Shown here: in pieces, positions 23,485-35,640 of the stretch
How the letters are laid out: each line of letters starts with the position of its first letter
Numbering within the stretch: position 1 is the first letter of the stretch
Assembly (NCBI RefSeq): GCF_000006405.1
Contig: NW_003210195.1
Coordinates: 143,004 to 207,003, forward strand
Reading direction: 5' to 3'
DNA length: 64,000 bases
Source: Perkinsus marinus ATCC 50983
Lineage: Eukaryota; Perkinsozoa; Perkinsida; Perkinsidae
Position numbers and translations under genes: made by a program
Notes under the pieces: model-generated
Told to the model about the DNA's origin: nothing
Database searches by the model: none
The model's input: only the letters and a program-made list of their open reading frames with translations

Positions 23485-26400
23485 ATGGACTGGACACCCG
23501 TTAACTGGCCTGCCTCTCCTGGGGTGGTGACCAGTCCAACTGATGGAGGAGAGTAGGGATATCCACATAGGCCTTACTTGGTTTTATTGAAGTTATTAGG
23601 TGGCCATCCATCACAGAGAGCAGCAAGTCCAATGCCTCTGCATACAGTGTTGCCGTATGCGAGAGGAGTTTGGTAGGGGTTAGCAGTGGTTAGGTCCCTA
23701 AGCCTTGGGTACAGGTACTCCGAAGTGAGGACTCTCCAAAGGAGGCATTGGTGGTTGATAGTCGTAAGGTTGGGTCGATACACGTTGAAGGGATTGGTCA
23801 TCATAAGGACATGGTATTGGACGAGCTACAGGCCACTGCAATATTGGGTAGCAGTAGGAAAGGGTCTAGGTACAACATGGAAGGCTCAGGTACAGTGGTA
23901 TGCCCTAATGGGGATAGCGGTAATAGGAGTGTGGTCTCTCGTTCATACCTCGTACTGTGTACTGATGCTGCTCCTGTTGCCCTTCTCCCTGGTGGCCATA
24001 CAATAATGGAAGTACGGTGTGCTAGGTGTATACCCTATAGGGTAGGCTTATGGCGTTAATGAATGTATCATAGTGATCGCCTTTAGGCAAAGGCTGTTGC
24101 CAACTATCAGTCCACGAGTGCTGTTGGTCCAATCGGGCAGCCGGTAGCACCAGGAGTGTCTCGGGAAGCCGATGAAAGCATCCTCCCGGATGTCATCGCT
24201 AAACGCGTTGAACGGTAGTGCGAGGAGTATTACCGGGGGTGAATCAGTGGGCTCTACTGTAGGCTAATTGCTGGTGGTGGTTTTTATTACTGTCGTACAT
24301 ACGACATAACTCATGGTCAACAGTGGCATGCTGAGCACAATAATGAGGGTAGGGTTCTAGTAGTGGATATGTGTCCGAGGTGTGGTATGTAGGTATATGG
24401 GATACAGTAGATCCGCTCTATTGTTGGAATAGAGCGATGATTGTGAACATGCTTGGGGCCACTCATTTGGGAAGACCCGATCAATGGTGCACTCCGTTGA
24501 TGCAGGTAGAACGGTGGTGTCTATCTAGGGCGTATCGTTCCATGTATAGGGCTCTGTGTGTGGACCCGCTACAGTCGGTAAAGGGTATCGAGTTATGTTG
24601 ATAGGCAGAAGAAGCTGTGCTAGGCCTGGGACTAGGTACTGTACTGAATGAAGAGATCGCTTTGGAGTGGTAGTGATAGGTATCATCATAGAGGTATTGA
24701 TGACGAGGGCCATGTTGCTAACTATGTCGAGACAGAGATGTTAGTATTACGGGAGGATAAAGAGATTGTAGCGGCCCATACCCAGATTAGGGGGTCAATA
24801 CCTGCATTCTGGCAGCAAGAAGGAAGTAATGAGCCACTCCATATGGTTGGGGTAATTCTACTGTGTAGGTACTATGAAACTGGACATCACTAGGAATGCT
24901 AGACTTAGTGCATCTGCATACGATAAGCATATACAGTGCATACTAGATCGGTATGGTCCACGTGGATGCCTCTTCGTAAACCTACTATCGGCCGGAAAGG
25001 GTAGTAGGGAGTTAGTTGGTATGGGGTGATGCTGTAGTGACCCTCGCAATGCCAGGACAGGAACAAAGGCTTACCGATGCCCTCAAGGACATCATGGAAG
25101 GGTCACACTTTGCAGAGGATGGAGTATTCAGTATCATAGACTTTGACTTCCACAAGATGGTTAAGGAACGAGGTGAGCTTCTCTGTAGAGTGCTGTACTG
25201 TTGTTATTCGTCATCAGATGTTGATTCTGTATTGGATACGATCGTATCATCTGGAGCGGCTAAGGCCCTTGAGTAGGCCTAGTGGTATCATGAGTGGTTA
25301 ACCATTGCATGCAGGTTCCAATGGTGGCAGCCTAGTGCTCGAATGAAGCAAGTTGGGGTCATCAGGACCAACTGTTTAGATTGTCTAGACCGAACAAATG
25401 CTGGTAGTGCTCATACCAGGGCTGTGCTGCTTCTTATGCTTGCAACAGGTCAACTCGCGTTCTCATGTTTTATCTTACGTAAAATTTTAACGGGGTTCGG
25501 TGTGAGATGTGATGATAGTAATGATCCGAAGAAGGTCCTTACTACCCTATGGGCTGAACATGGGGATCAGATCGCTGTAAGGAGGAGCTCTGTTACCTGT
25601 TGAATACTCCATGCTAGATGCATTATACTGGCACTGGCTCGGTCCTCACTGAGCTGGTTACGACAGGTCAGAACTCCTGGCAGAACTCGATACAGCAGAT
25701 GCTCAGAAGCGCCAACCGGTAAGATCCTTTTCTCGTCTCATCCCTACATGTTGTCCTTTAGGTATGTGAAGAACAACTTTGGAGAGGACCGCGATAGGCA
25801 ATCGGCAATAGATGCCTCTCTAGCCCTAAACCTTCGAGAGCCTATCAAGAATAACGTTGAGCCTGGGAAAACACACTCATCGCCAGCATCAAAAGGGGTC
25901 CAGTCGGAAAAGGAAGCTGGTGGTAATCAGGCCGAGAGGACATCATGGAACTATCTGTTTATGGTACTTATGAAGGTATGCTCGACACAAGTGATAACGT
26001 AGAAGAGGATAGTTCAGAGCTCTCTAGCGCTGGAACAGCAGATACAGCAGAGAGTAGTTTATCGTCGGCCTCTATCGTTGTTGTTGTCGTGAAGTAATGG
26101 TTTTAGGTCCTAGGTTATCTATATGGGTGGGTACATGGAATATAAATGCTAGTAGGGCATGGAATGCAGAGGACCTGAGTAGCTGGTTCAGACTATCATA
26201 TCACCATCCTAGTCCTGGTAGTGGTGATCATGATGATGATAAAGATTCCCACCTCAGAGATGTAGCACTATGCTGTTTGGGGGAAGCCATGGTATTAATC
26301 ATTGTATCAGATATACGTTATTGGTATGCAGGAGTTTGTTGATTTGGATGCGACCGCTATAATAAAGAGAGGCTTTAAGATGGTGAGGTTAAGATGGGAT

Positions 26401-27944
26401 AATAATCGTCGGTTGGAGTGGTAGAAGTAGATGACCAGCAAGTTCGAGGGTGAGACAGAGCATGAAGTTAGGAGGGCTCAGTTCAATCGTGCCTTATGCA
26501 ACATCTTTGATAACTATCAGAAGAGGCAGGGTATACCTAGACAAGATAGAGTGCACTATACGGAAGTAGGCCCATGCACTCTTCTGCTGCCCCATCCCCC
26601 CATCGTAGGGAATATTATCATCAGGTGCAGTGTATAACGATGGTAGGACTGTACATATCAGTATGGGTTAAGGAGTCTCTAGCTAGGGAGATATCTCATG
26701 TCCATACTAAGAAGATTAAAGGAGGTATGGAGCACTCCCTCTGCTGCTCATATGTTGGTTATCAGGCTTAGGTGGTGCTCATGGAAATAAGGGCGGGGTA
26801 CTACTGAGCATGAAACTTCATAACACTCTCATATCGATGTGTAGTGTACATCTAGAGGCTGGTGAAAAGTAATACATAATTCATCCACATGTAGAACAAT
26901 GTCAAGTCAGGTTGATGGATATACGAAATGATCAACTGCATATGATAACGAGTGAATACCGCCAACAGATAAGGGAACAGTACGCAATAATGGGGAGTAT
27001 TAAACGGCGAGTCCTCTTCCTATTGGGGGACTTCAATTTCCGTCTCAACTGTGATAGAGATACAGCAGTGGATTTGCTTGACAAAGGGGACTTCGGTATG
27101 CCAGAAGTTACTCTTATTGTGGTACCGTTTTGGTATGTCAGAGAGGCTAGCACAAAACGACCAATATTATCAAGGGGAGTGTACAGACAGTACTCTAATC
27201 GAGTGCAATGAGGGGAAGATATCTGACTTCATGCCCACCTACAAGTGCTGAGATATTCCCACTACTATCATGTGGAGAAAAGCCCTTGCTTAGGTTTGAA
27301 CCCGAGACTATGCAGCTTGCCGTCAACAGATGCCCGAGTTGGTGTGATAGAATATTCTTCCAGTGTACACCACATAAGGCTCTCATTATTGATACATATC
27401 AGTCTCATCACAAGTCAGCAGGGGGGGGGCACAAGTCTCTGCTATCCCTTGTATCAGGTATATCTCGTCGGATCACAAGCCGGTCAGTGCCACATTCGAA
27501 TTGGCTGTTGACCTTCCCACTATCCGTTCGCCAGTGAGAGTTAAACGACGACCAGCGAGGAGGTCTGCTCCAGAGGCACCGACACAGCAAGCCAGCAGGG
27601 CGTCGAACGCAAGCTCAGTGCCTGAGGTGGACTTGCTATCTTGGGTATCTGAGCCTGAGATAAAGTCTAGAGTTATTAACACTACCACAACTCCTGCTGT
27701 TCCTAGTAGCAATCTTACGGATGACTACTTTGGGCCATTCGAGAGTGCAACCCCTTCTTCATCTGAGGTGGGGTGGAAACCGAATAGATTGGTGGAGGAT
27801 GATTATGTTGTGGTCGACGATAACTTCTATGCTTGTACCAGCAGTAACGAGGGTACTGTCCATGATACACGAGAGGAAGAACAGAGGTCTCCTCCATCAC
27901 AGAGTCACTCTACAGTACAGGAGCCTCCAGACTTACTACTTTAA
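23485..27944 (+). CDS. SYNJ: Synaptojanin-like phosphoinositide phosphatase (Sac1 + 5-phosphatase)
   Basis: The start MDWTPVNWPASPGVVTSPTD joins through 40- and 47-nt introns to the Sac domain. Sac features in order: EALVVDSRKVGSIHVEG, YLVLCTDAAPVALLPGG, IAGGGFYYCRTYDITH, WCTPLMQ, RGIDDEGHVANYVETE and the catalytic RTNCLDCLDRTN (C-x5-R). A second catalytic module follows: LSIWVGTWNINASRAW, GDFNFRLNCDRDT, CPSWCDRIFF and ISSDHKPVSATFE, the hallmark motifs of inositol polyphosphate 5-phosphatases. Synaptojanins strip phosphates from PI(4,5)P2 and other phosphoinositides at endocytic membranes. The ~150-residue C-terminal tail is basic then acidic and Ser-rich, with DDYFGPFE and VQEPPDLLL, possibly adaptor-binding. 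Introns include 41-49-nt ones. The segment 25450-26100 and exons near 26290-26900 are only roughly resolved. Confidence 0.87.
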
Positions 27945-28969
27945 AGGGAACAAAAACCCTTGTACAATAGCAAACACGATACAGTTTCATATGGATATGG
28001 TATTGTGCAATCGTACATTTGACATTTTCAACATTTGCTTTCCGAGAATTGAAGTGCCTTGTGTTTCACGTTCGATGATCGGTCTATCTGGGTTTGTTCC
28101 CGATATTCTTTGAGATTACTCAAATCTTAAGATGGGTATCTGTGTGCTGTGGGAGAGACAGTATCTCAGTAGTCGTGCTCACTATCATAGTGCCAACATG
28201 TCTATGACTAGTGTATCGAACTAGAGGCGATGTGATAACTTATGAAGGTCATTGTAGAACAGTAGCTTATCAACTTCGAACCCAACCAAATCGATAACGA
28301 TCATAGATTCCTAATCGACACGCACACAAGTTCATCGATCGAATATAACTATGACTAACACGACCGTGTGAATGCTGGAAAAACTTGCGAAAAATGTGGT
28401 AGATTGGTGGTTATCAAGGTGTAAATGATTTGCCTCGAGCTCGTATTGAGTTCATCGCGGTCACAGCCGCCACTACCATCGTACACCCTCCCCCAACACT
28501 TTCTTGGGTCGGTAGTAGTCAATGTAGTTGTCTGCCCATTCTGCGATAGCGTGACGTCTCAACTGGTTATCAAGCTTCTAGTAGAAGGTGAAGAGATCAA
28601 GGACGTCAGTGATGTGATAATGGAAAAGACTTTTGGTCAAAAGTTGCCAGAAAGAAGGGAAAAGGATGGGGTTGTTCAAAAACTACATTATACATTATTC
28701 TCCCTCGACCGTACTGTCTTCAACCCAATACAGGCACAGTAACCCCCAAGAAAAATCACTTGAAGTAATTATTCAAGTAAATAAGCAGTGTGATTGTGGA
28801 ATCGCGAGTTGTATATCGAGAACTCCATGCCTGTTCTCGAAGATACGGTTAGGGCTGGTATCGCTCATCGTTGGTGTGGCTTATTCAGACCTGTTATCCT
28901 TGTTAGTCATGAGGCGTTTGACGAATCTGAGTGATAGCAATGATCGTGACTGAATAAGCTTTGTTATAA
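27945..28969. other. Intergenic region, no gene supported
   Basis: About 1 kb between convergent genes. A 105-codon plus-strand frame at 28425-28742 has no recognisable motif and I could not link it to others. Local AT-rich stretches are present; nothing else is seen. Confidence 0.4.
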
Positions 28970-30409
28970 TTACTGTGGATAGTTAAGGAAGACCAGGATG
29001 GAGGGTACTATAATAACCGCTATGATGAAGTTCTTGGCGAGAGCTTGCATCCAATTACCTCTTACTCTATGACGCTGTATCTTACTTGACTTAGAGAGAC
29101 TGCCCACGATCTCAGGATGGTAGTATCGTGCCTGATAGATGGTGTTTATTGAGCAATCCATTACAGCAGAGCAGCTTACATGTACGGCTATTCCGTGCAG
29201 TACAACAGCTGACCTCGCTGCAGCTTTGACGACTTGCTTGGTTGCTAAATCGCGCCACTTGGCATACACATCATCATCGATTTGGTACCTACATTGTCAT
29301 ACAAAACCAACCGTCGTTGCCAAATGATACATTCTAGGGACTTCACGTCCTCTACCGCCAGCTATGACGGAGTATATATCACTACACGACATCTCCATTG
29401 ACTCCGCTATCCACTCGGCTATACCTATAAGCCCTTTAGATAGTAATGGTAGAGTGAACGAATACTACTACCCTTGCTGTAGATTTTGTTCACTAGTTGG
29501 ATGCCGTATCCACCATCCTGGACCAGCTTATCGAGCTCGGCGTTATATGCTTTTAATACGAGCTGCGTCTCGAGATTAGCAGCCGAGGAAATCTAGCATG
29601 GAGATCGCATGAGACCCTCCCCCTTGGGTATCTACTACATCACGTTCCCAGAAGTCATACAAGTTAGTGCTAGGGTCATCATGGTATTGGACGCTTATCC
29701 TTCGCCCGTGGTCATCAGCTCCAAACCCTGTATGGAGAGGTTGATGCAAATCCTGTACTAAGCCTAAAGGGGAATAGGACATAATCATGAGGAGCAGTCT
29801 CCCGGCCAACAGTACCTAGCAGCCAGCTTATCTGTACAGGCTCTGTCATATCTTTCGCAATGCCATGATCTTCACCTGACTTACTCGCGTGTGTTACTCG
29901 GCCGAATATATCGTGAATCTGGTAAAGCAGTAAAAGAGTACTCTAGTTCCAGTACTGTCATTACCGAGCGGTAAAGGCCTTGGGATTCAGCATACTTATC
30001 CGGGTTATTAACATCGAAAGTGCATTGCCAATCTCTACAACGATAAAACGGTAATAGCCGCATCAAACAGGAGTGATAGTATTATTACCTCAGTTGGGTC
30101 TCATAGTGATTCTCAACAGTCCTATCATAGTTAGCATATTGGAGTTTATCATGAGCATATCGTGACATGTAGGGAATTGACTGACCCTTGAGGAGCTTGT
30201 TGAGATCCTCTCTGAAAACAATACTAATGTCTACCAACATGTGTATCAGCTACTCACATATCCCTATAACTGAGTACCCGTGATACAGCCTCACCAATAC
30301 GCTCATGTATATCCTTATCCCAAGCATAAGCACTATGGGGTACTAGTGTGATAATAATACACCACAGGCAAATGCCGAGCATCGTGGCTCTACTAGATGA
30401 AGGAAACAT
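28970..30409 (-). CDS. Class I (S1/P1) nuclease with signal peptide and C-terminal membrane anchor
   Basis: Start MFPSSSRATMLGICLWCIII with a signal peptide cut before AYAWDKDIHERIGEAVSRVL. The new N-terminal Trp and the nearby His are the zinc-binding start of S1/P1 nucleases. Further conserved blocks are LVQDLHQPLHTGFGADDHGR (the D-HQPLH zinc motif), STNLYDFWERDVVDT and IGIAEWIAESMEMSCSDIYS. The C-terminus ends in one hydrophobic helix, NFIIAVIIVPSILVFLNYPQ, so the enzyme should be anchored outside the cytosol, like the trypanosomatid 3'-nucleotidase/nucleases that release phosphate and nucleosides from RNA/DNA. Several introns are present; those near 29150-29350 and 29880-30250 are approximate. 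The RING-H2 gene ends 95 bp upstream. Confidence 0.78.
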
Positions 30410-30504
30410 GGAAGTAACTTCAAGAATAAAACTACCATATACAGGGGTCATTACTGCATAACACTACGTAAGTGCCAGTGAGGAACGTTATAATACGCTG
30501 AGGA

Positions 30505-31044
30505 TCAGCTCGCTGATGACGAGGCGCTCTCAGCTGCTATGGCAAGAGATTCGTCAACTACTGCCCTACATATTGGGCAATGCCCTCTTATTTTTAACCA
30601 GTGCATTATACAATCCCAGTGGAAGACATGACCACATACAGGCAGTTCGAGGCACCTGATGGCTACCTACTATTCATACATAGCGTACACTACTACCTAT
30701 CATTTCTCCCTATCCGTTGGACACAAATACTGCACTCAGTTGAGCCACTGTCCAACGTGGTAGCGTCTAATGCATTGAGGACTCTAGGGTCCACAGGATG
30801 GCTTGCAATTATTGCTCTAGTATCTCCGGCACTCGACGTGAATGAGGATGTACTCGAGCTCTGATCTATGCATACTCGGGCGTGTGTGGGAACATGACCG
30901 ACTAAGGCAGTAGTGATGATCACGACATCACGTCAGCGGAAGGGTGCTACCTGGGAAATATCTTTGATGAGCTTCTGACCACTCTAGACCAGGTAGATCC
31001 CCACATGGCGGTCGATGATGATGAGATGTATTCTCTCTAGCCAT
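30505..31044 (-). CDS. RING-H2 zinc-finger protein (probable E3 ubiquitin ligase)
   Basis: Three exons joined in phase by introns of 49 and 41 nt. The start is MARENTSHHHRPPCGDLPGL. A Ser-rich linker leads to ECSICVQRIGRNDR, then ELPVCGHVFHWDCIMHWLKI and HCPICRAVVDES. This gives a complete C3H2C3 RING-H2 (C-x2-C, C-x-H-x2-H-x2-C, C-x2-C). The Ala/Ser-rich tail ends at 30505. About 145 residues; no membrane segment is seen in the chosen model, although hydrophobic frames lie upstream of the start. Substrate unknown. Confidence 0.75.
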
Positions 31045-31529
31045 AATGCTAGAGATACTATAACAATAGAATGCTGCATGACATTCCCTATGACCCGGTA
31101 CCCTGTCGGAGTACACAACACGCGCCCTCGCGGGTCACTAAGGGGTTGCCGACATTTCCAACCAAATATACGCCACACTTTATCTTGTATATCAGAAGGA
31201 CAAAAACCTCTCCTCACAAAATGTATAGATAACTCAATGGGAGACCAATATCTACTAACATAATCTGGAAACCTCCCTCTCGCCGGCAATTAAATTGTAC
31301 AGAGATATTCTATTTTCCCCATCCTGACAATTATATCAAAAACAATGAACGACTCACCCCAAAAATGCTGCATTCCATTCGAGCATTAGGATTATATTAT
31401 CATTTAAGCTATACACACTAACGACCCATACTCATACACAATCCTAAACATTTTATGGAAAAATTTTTTTAAATACTATCAACAATCGTTTTACTGCTTT
31501 CACTACTACTATCGGAAATACTGCTCACC

Positions 31530-31577
31530 GAAGAGGAAGAAGACGAAGAGGAAGAGGAAGAAGACGAAGAAGAAGAA
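31530..31577. repeat. Purine (GAA/GAG/GAC) triplet-rich run
   Basis: An imperfect run of GAAGAGGAAGAAGACGAAG-like triplets, almost pure purine on the plus strand. It could be part of an acidic coding tract, but the flanks are not open to a recognisable protein. Confidence 0.75.
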
Positions 31578-31891
31578 TCACCAACACCTTCCACTGCCAC
31601 CGTCACGGTGGTACCGTATCATCGTTCCGCGTCACACTCCAACGATAATGAGACTTCTTACCTCGCTGGACTATTGCCTTGGAAACCAATCTCATCTCGT
31701 TTATTATGGGATTTCCTCTTGCCGTCCTGAACGAGAAACAGTCAGTTTTTCTGCCGCCCATAGGATCCACAATTCCATAGGATCCACAGAGGATCCATGT
31801 GGACTCTAAGAAAATGAACAGATAGAAAGAAGCAAGTGGCTCATCCGAAAACGTGGATGCATTTTCTTACACCTTCCGCACGGATTGTGCC

Positions 31892-31981
31892 GGTAGGAGC
31901 TGAACGAGTGGGAACGGAGACGGTAGGAGCTGGACCGGTAGGAGCCGGGCCAGTGGAGGCTGGGCCACTAGAGATGGTAGC
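31892..31981. repeat. Minisatellite, six 15-bp units
   Basis: Six adjoining 15-base units of the type GGTAGGAGCTGGACC, varying in sequence but constant in length (31892, 31907, 31922, 31937, 31952 and 31967). In the plus frame they read VGAER, VGTET, VGAGP, VGAGP, VEAGP. The unit keeps the reading frame, yet no surrounding gene is recognised. Confidence 0.75.
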
Positions 31982-32282
31982 ACCTTACAAAATCAAAGTA
32001 CTAGCGCGTAGCATAGTTATATATCGCGCAAAAGCAAAGAAGAAACACTTCGCACATTCATGACACAAAACAGTTACAGACACGTTGATAGATAACTCAC
32101 CTGCAGCTCTCACATTCTAAGCATAGTGTAGAGGAATGATCCTCTATTGAATAACCCTGTATTGATGATTACAACACAACTTTATATAATTTTGAACTAT
32201 ATATGATGATACAGATGATACTAGTGTACGGAGGGTTACATCACCTAGTGGATTCAACTTGTGGGAAGTCCGGTCCGTGGAT

Positions 32283-32545
32283 ACACATGATGTGTAACAC
32301 ATCCACATGCCTTCGGGAGTGGGATTTGGCCATCACACAGAACCCCACTGCATCGCCCGCTGATGATCCCCGACTGCACCATATGGACGCTCGGGACGAC
32401 GAACTGGTACATGGCAATGCCATGTACCAGTTCACCGTCACGGCTTCCGTCACGTATGCCATGATGGCATACGTGACGGAAGCCTCCATGGGGGGTGGTA
32501 AGCGACCAGCACAGAACGAAGCGCGAATGGGTACCAAGTTGGTAC
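32283..32545. repeat. Cluster of four perfect short-loop inverted repeats
   Basis: Perfect palindromes lie at 32283-32295 (6-bp arms, 1-nt loop), 32401-32433 (16-bp arms, 1-nt loop), 32442-32484 (20-bp arms, 3-nt loop) and 32531-32545 (7-bp arms, 1-nt loop). The two largest are 8 bp apart. They would extrude as cruciforms or fold as RNA hairpins. Confidence 0.9.
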
Positions 32546-33599
32546 TACCAACCGATCGCTTCTTTACACCAATTCCGTCTTGTCATCGAGGACTCCCACC
32601 ACTTCGGGTTCCACAACACGCACTGTTTCTCCAGGAAACAAGTCCCCCTCGAATCCTCGGAAGACCATCTCCGACTGCTCAGCAGTTTTTGTGAGAAGCA
32701 CCATCACCGTATTGGTAGTAGTGCATCCCACCAAAACCCACCGATGATAAGCGCGTTCGGCTGACTGGCCGTTTGTTGTATGTGCCACCCTCCGCATCAT
32801 ACGCCGTCGGATCACTGAACCTTATCAGCTTCTCACCAGGTTGTTTGGTGTGTAGAACAAGGCAGACAATCTCGGTGTCAAGACTTTCGGCACTCCTTCC
32901 TTTCAGCGCAGGATTGGATATCAATCGCCTGGGCGAATTGGTTTCACTAAATTTAGTGACACCAAGTATGATCTAGGATACCACACGGGGACCATGTATT
33001 GCGCCTTGCTTCAACCTGTTGCTTCGACTTGAAAACTTGCAATACTTTGGTGCACACGTACCACTCGCGACTACACAAAAATGTGGTTCTAGATTCTCCT
33101 CTACGATGATTTAGACGTCATTGCCACACTGGTGATAATCTAATAGGCCCACCTCGACCTAAGATGATGCCCTTAGAAACTTTGGTTATCCGCACCGGCC
33201 ACTCTTCGACATTTATGTGTCAAAAGAGGGCTATCGATTGCGCGCGTGTCACTTCCGGTTTTGTGCTGCGCGATCAGTGCCAGCTAATTACCTTAGCTTG
33301 CGATAGTGGCGTTCAGCAGATGATTGACGATGCCCGAGGAATGTTAGGCCATTAGCTCGGCTGGATGAGTAAGTCCGACGCCGGCTGTTGTTGTGGCCAC
33401 TCGCATTGGGGAATTCCTTATCGGCCGTAATAGGCGGTACTAGGAAGCGATTGCATGGTGGGTTGGAGTGGTTTGATTAACGCTAGGTGGAGACCTCGGA
33501 GTATGCAACTGGCATAATGCCAGCTGGCATCCCTCGACACAGTCGTATCATGCATCGCTAGCTTCGCTTTTATCATAGCCGTCATTATAGTTGATTCAT

Positions 33600-34243
33600 C
33601 TGAGACTAAGCGAATGCTCTTTAACCTCCGTCACAAATCGTCATCATGCAAGCTCAATAACGAAAGTTCGGTGAAGTCTAAGAGAAGGAATGGCTTTGGA
33701 GTAAGCAAGCTTGCTATTGGTCACTTATACTCTCACGGCCTGTATCTATCAGAGTCCCAAGTCGCCTTCGGAGTCGACAGTATCATCCCTGTCCACAGCT
33801 ACTGATGGCATCCTTCGCCGTTCAGGCGATTCCGTGGATAGTATTAGAATTGACAGAAAAGGTAGTAACTTTATGGAATACTCAGGGCTTTGGCTCAGCA
33901 GCGATATCCTAGTATTCTATCATACCGAGAAGTCCACATGCTCGTTATGGTAGGTAATTTCATACATTATGGATCAAAATCGCACTCTATATCCTTCGCT
34001 GATGAGGTGGAAGGGGATACTGGACGTTTGGAGAACGTTTTTATTGTGGAAAGTTTCAAGGTAGTAACAGTACTAGGAGAACGTATGGCTCACATGGAAA
34101 TTGTAGTTGCATATCATCATTATCATGACTCTACTGTCAGGCATATAACTACGAGGATGATGAAGTCCCCGGTGACAGTAGGAGCCGTAGAGGCTGTTTC
34201 AGTTTGCGAAGGATCTTCTGAGATCTACTTGTTACCCGATTAA
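33600..34243 (+). CDS. Possible gene, Ser-rich unknown protein
   Basis: Two frames look protein-like: SPKSPSESTVSSLSTATDG with RRSGDSVDSIRIDRKG, and KSHSISFADEVEGD or an overlapping alternative ending GAVEAVSVCEGSSEIYLLPD. They suggest a phosphorylatable Ser-rich protein read through one or two short introns near 33862-33970. I could not settle the exon borders or a start codon, and no domain is recognised. Confidence 0.3.
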
Positions 34244-35640
34244 CACTCTCAATACTATAAACCCGATACTATCCGTTGTTAGTCCGTTAGTTACCAAAGT
34301 AGTTGAAAATAGTAGTACATACCAGAGTAATACGTGTCAACGATGATGGTGATATCACCTTAGTCGTCGTTTGTTTTTTGCTTCCTAGAGCTGTATCGAT
34401 CCCTTCCTCCCTCCTCTATTCCTCTTGAAATGCTGCATATGGGCTTAGTTGTTTATATTTCTACTCTTGCTATCATTGTGACTATCGCTACGACTTGCCA
34501 TTGCTGTTCTACACTTGCTGTTTGTAGCCCTGTAGTTGGTATTTGTATTTATCGTGCAGCGATGCTCACTTGTTGCTGGTAAACTGTTAGGAAATGTGAT
34601 AAATGATGTAGTTGTTGTTGTTAAAGGAGCTTTGTGATTACGAGAGGGCGGCTGGTTATTATGCACTCGAGGCTTCTGGCCGCCGCTCCATAACTAAGCT
34701 AATGCAGCGGTGCTAGTGGTTTGTATCATTGTTATTCTATTGGAGGTAGATAGGCTGCCTGAAGTCGGCGTTATCGATAGAGCCAGTAAGACTAGGATGC
34801 AGTATGAAGCTCTACTAGGGAGGTTGTTGGTGTGACTACTTCTAATGAGGTATGCCTTATGGGTTTTGTATCGTTACTGTTCCGGACCTTGATCTTCGTC
34901 CAGTATGATCAACTGGTAGTATTAGTATACATCATATTCTCAACAAGCGGCTCCACGACAATTAGCTCGTATTGTCGCTATTGAATGCTTAAATGTTTTT
35001 GTCCTGTCACTATGTCTTGAGGCGACAAGGGGGTCGGTCACCTGCCGTGTTGCCCTACAGTATATTGATGGATCTGTTGTGGCCTTATCATCTATACCCG
35101 TCGTCTTATTGTTACCAATACTGTTACTACTACTACATACACTTCCACTGCGTGCCGCTCCCGACAGAGGCTACCGATCCCGAAGGCCATTCGGTTATCG
35201 ATACCCACTGTTGTTGAATCTGGATGTGTCATCATTCTTCTTACAAGATACTACATGATTCCGATGATTTCTGTGATTCTGGCCGTTTATTGTTCTTCAT
35301 ATACTGCAATGCATAACGTTAGTCTGAAATATCTCGTCTTGTCGCCGCTACTTTCCCGTCGATTAGTCTCCTATCAACCGGCATGTCTTATACAACTGAG
35401 TCGTGTTGGCGTCAATTAAGGGCTCTATAGCCAGTCTCCTATCGAGCATACTGGGAGTCCCGCAGGTCCATTGTGAGTAGCTCGGACGAGCTCTATGGCA
35501 GTAGCAAGTGATATGGTCTGGCATATCATCCTGTGGTTGACGACCCCCCTCAGCCATACTCTTGAAGGGTATCCATCTGGGATGGGTCCAGGAAACGAGG
35601 TAGAATAGCTCATACGAGGTGATGATAGCAAGATGAATAG
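34244..35640. other. Unresolved stretch, no gene supported
   Basis: Short protein-like islands on the plus strand (for example VIDRASKTRMQYEALLGRLL near 34775) cannot be joined into a gene. A minus frame at 35363-35677 is also possible coding, without known motif. Trinucleotide-rich patches (GTTGTTGTT near 34613) occur. Confidence 0.3.

Larger units (their letters stand above)
31045..33600. other. Non-coding region with repeats and hairpins
   Basis: A 2.5-kb stretch without a supported gene. It holds an AT-rich part (31290-31480), a GAA/GAC purine run, a 15-bp minisatellite and a hairpin cluster, listed separately. Long open frames around 32203-32694 exist on both strands at once because the sequence is palindromic. 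It could be the remnant of a mobile element, but no transposase-like protein or terminal repeats are visible. Confidence 0.4.

Noticed and set aside
26100-27500. A separate inositol 5-phosphatase gene downstream of a Sac-only gene
   Set aside because: The spacing, same strand, lack of an intergenic break and standard Sac-then-5-phosphatase order favour one synaptojanin gene. Two genes remain possible until a transcript spans 25700-26100.
31050-31289. Minus frame upstream of the RING-H2 gene with a hydrophobic segment, suggesting a membrane RING protein
   Set aside because: The RING-H2 exons join cleanly to a Met start at 31044. The hydrophobic reading is in a different frame.
32203-32694. 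A 163-codon plus-strand frame and a 98-codon minus frame
   Set aside because: Both are open because the region is palindromic. They show no motif and no joining exons, so the hairpins explain them better than coding.
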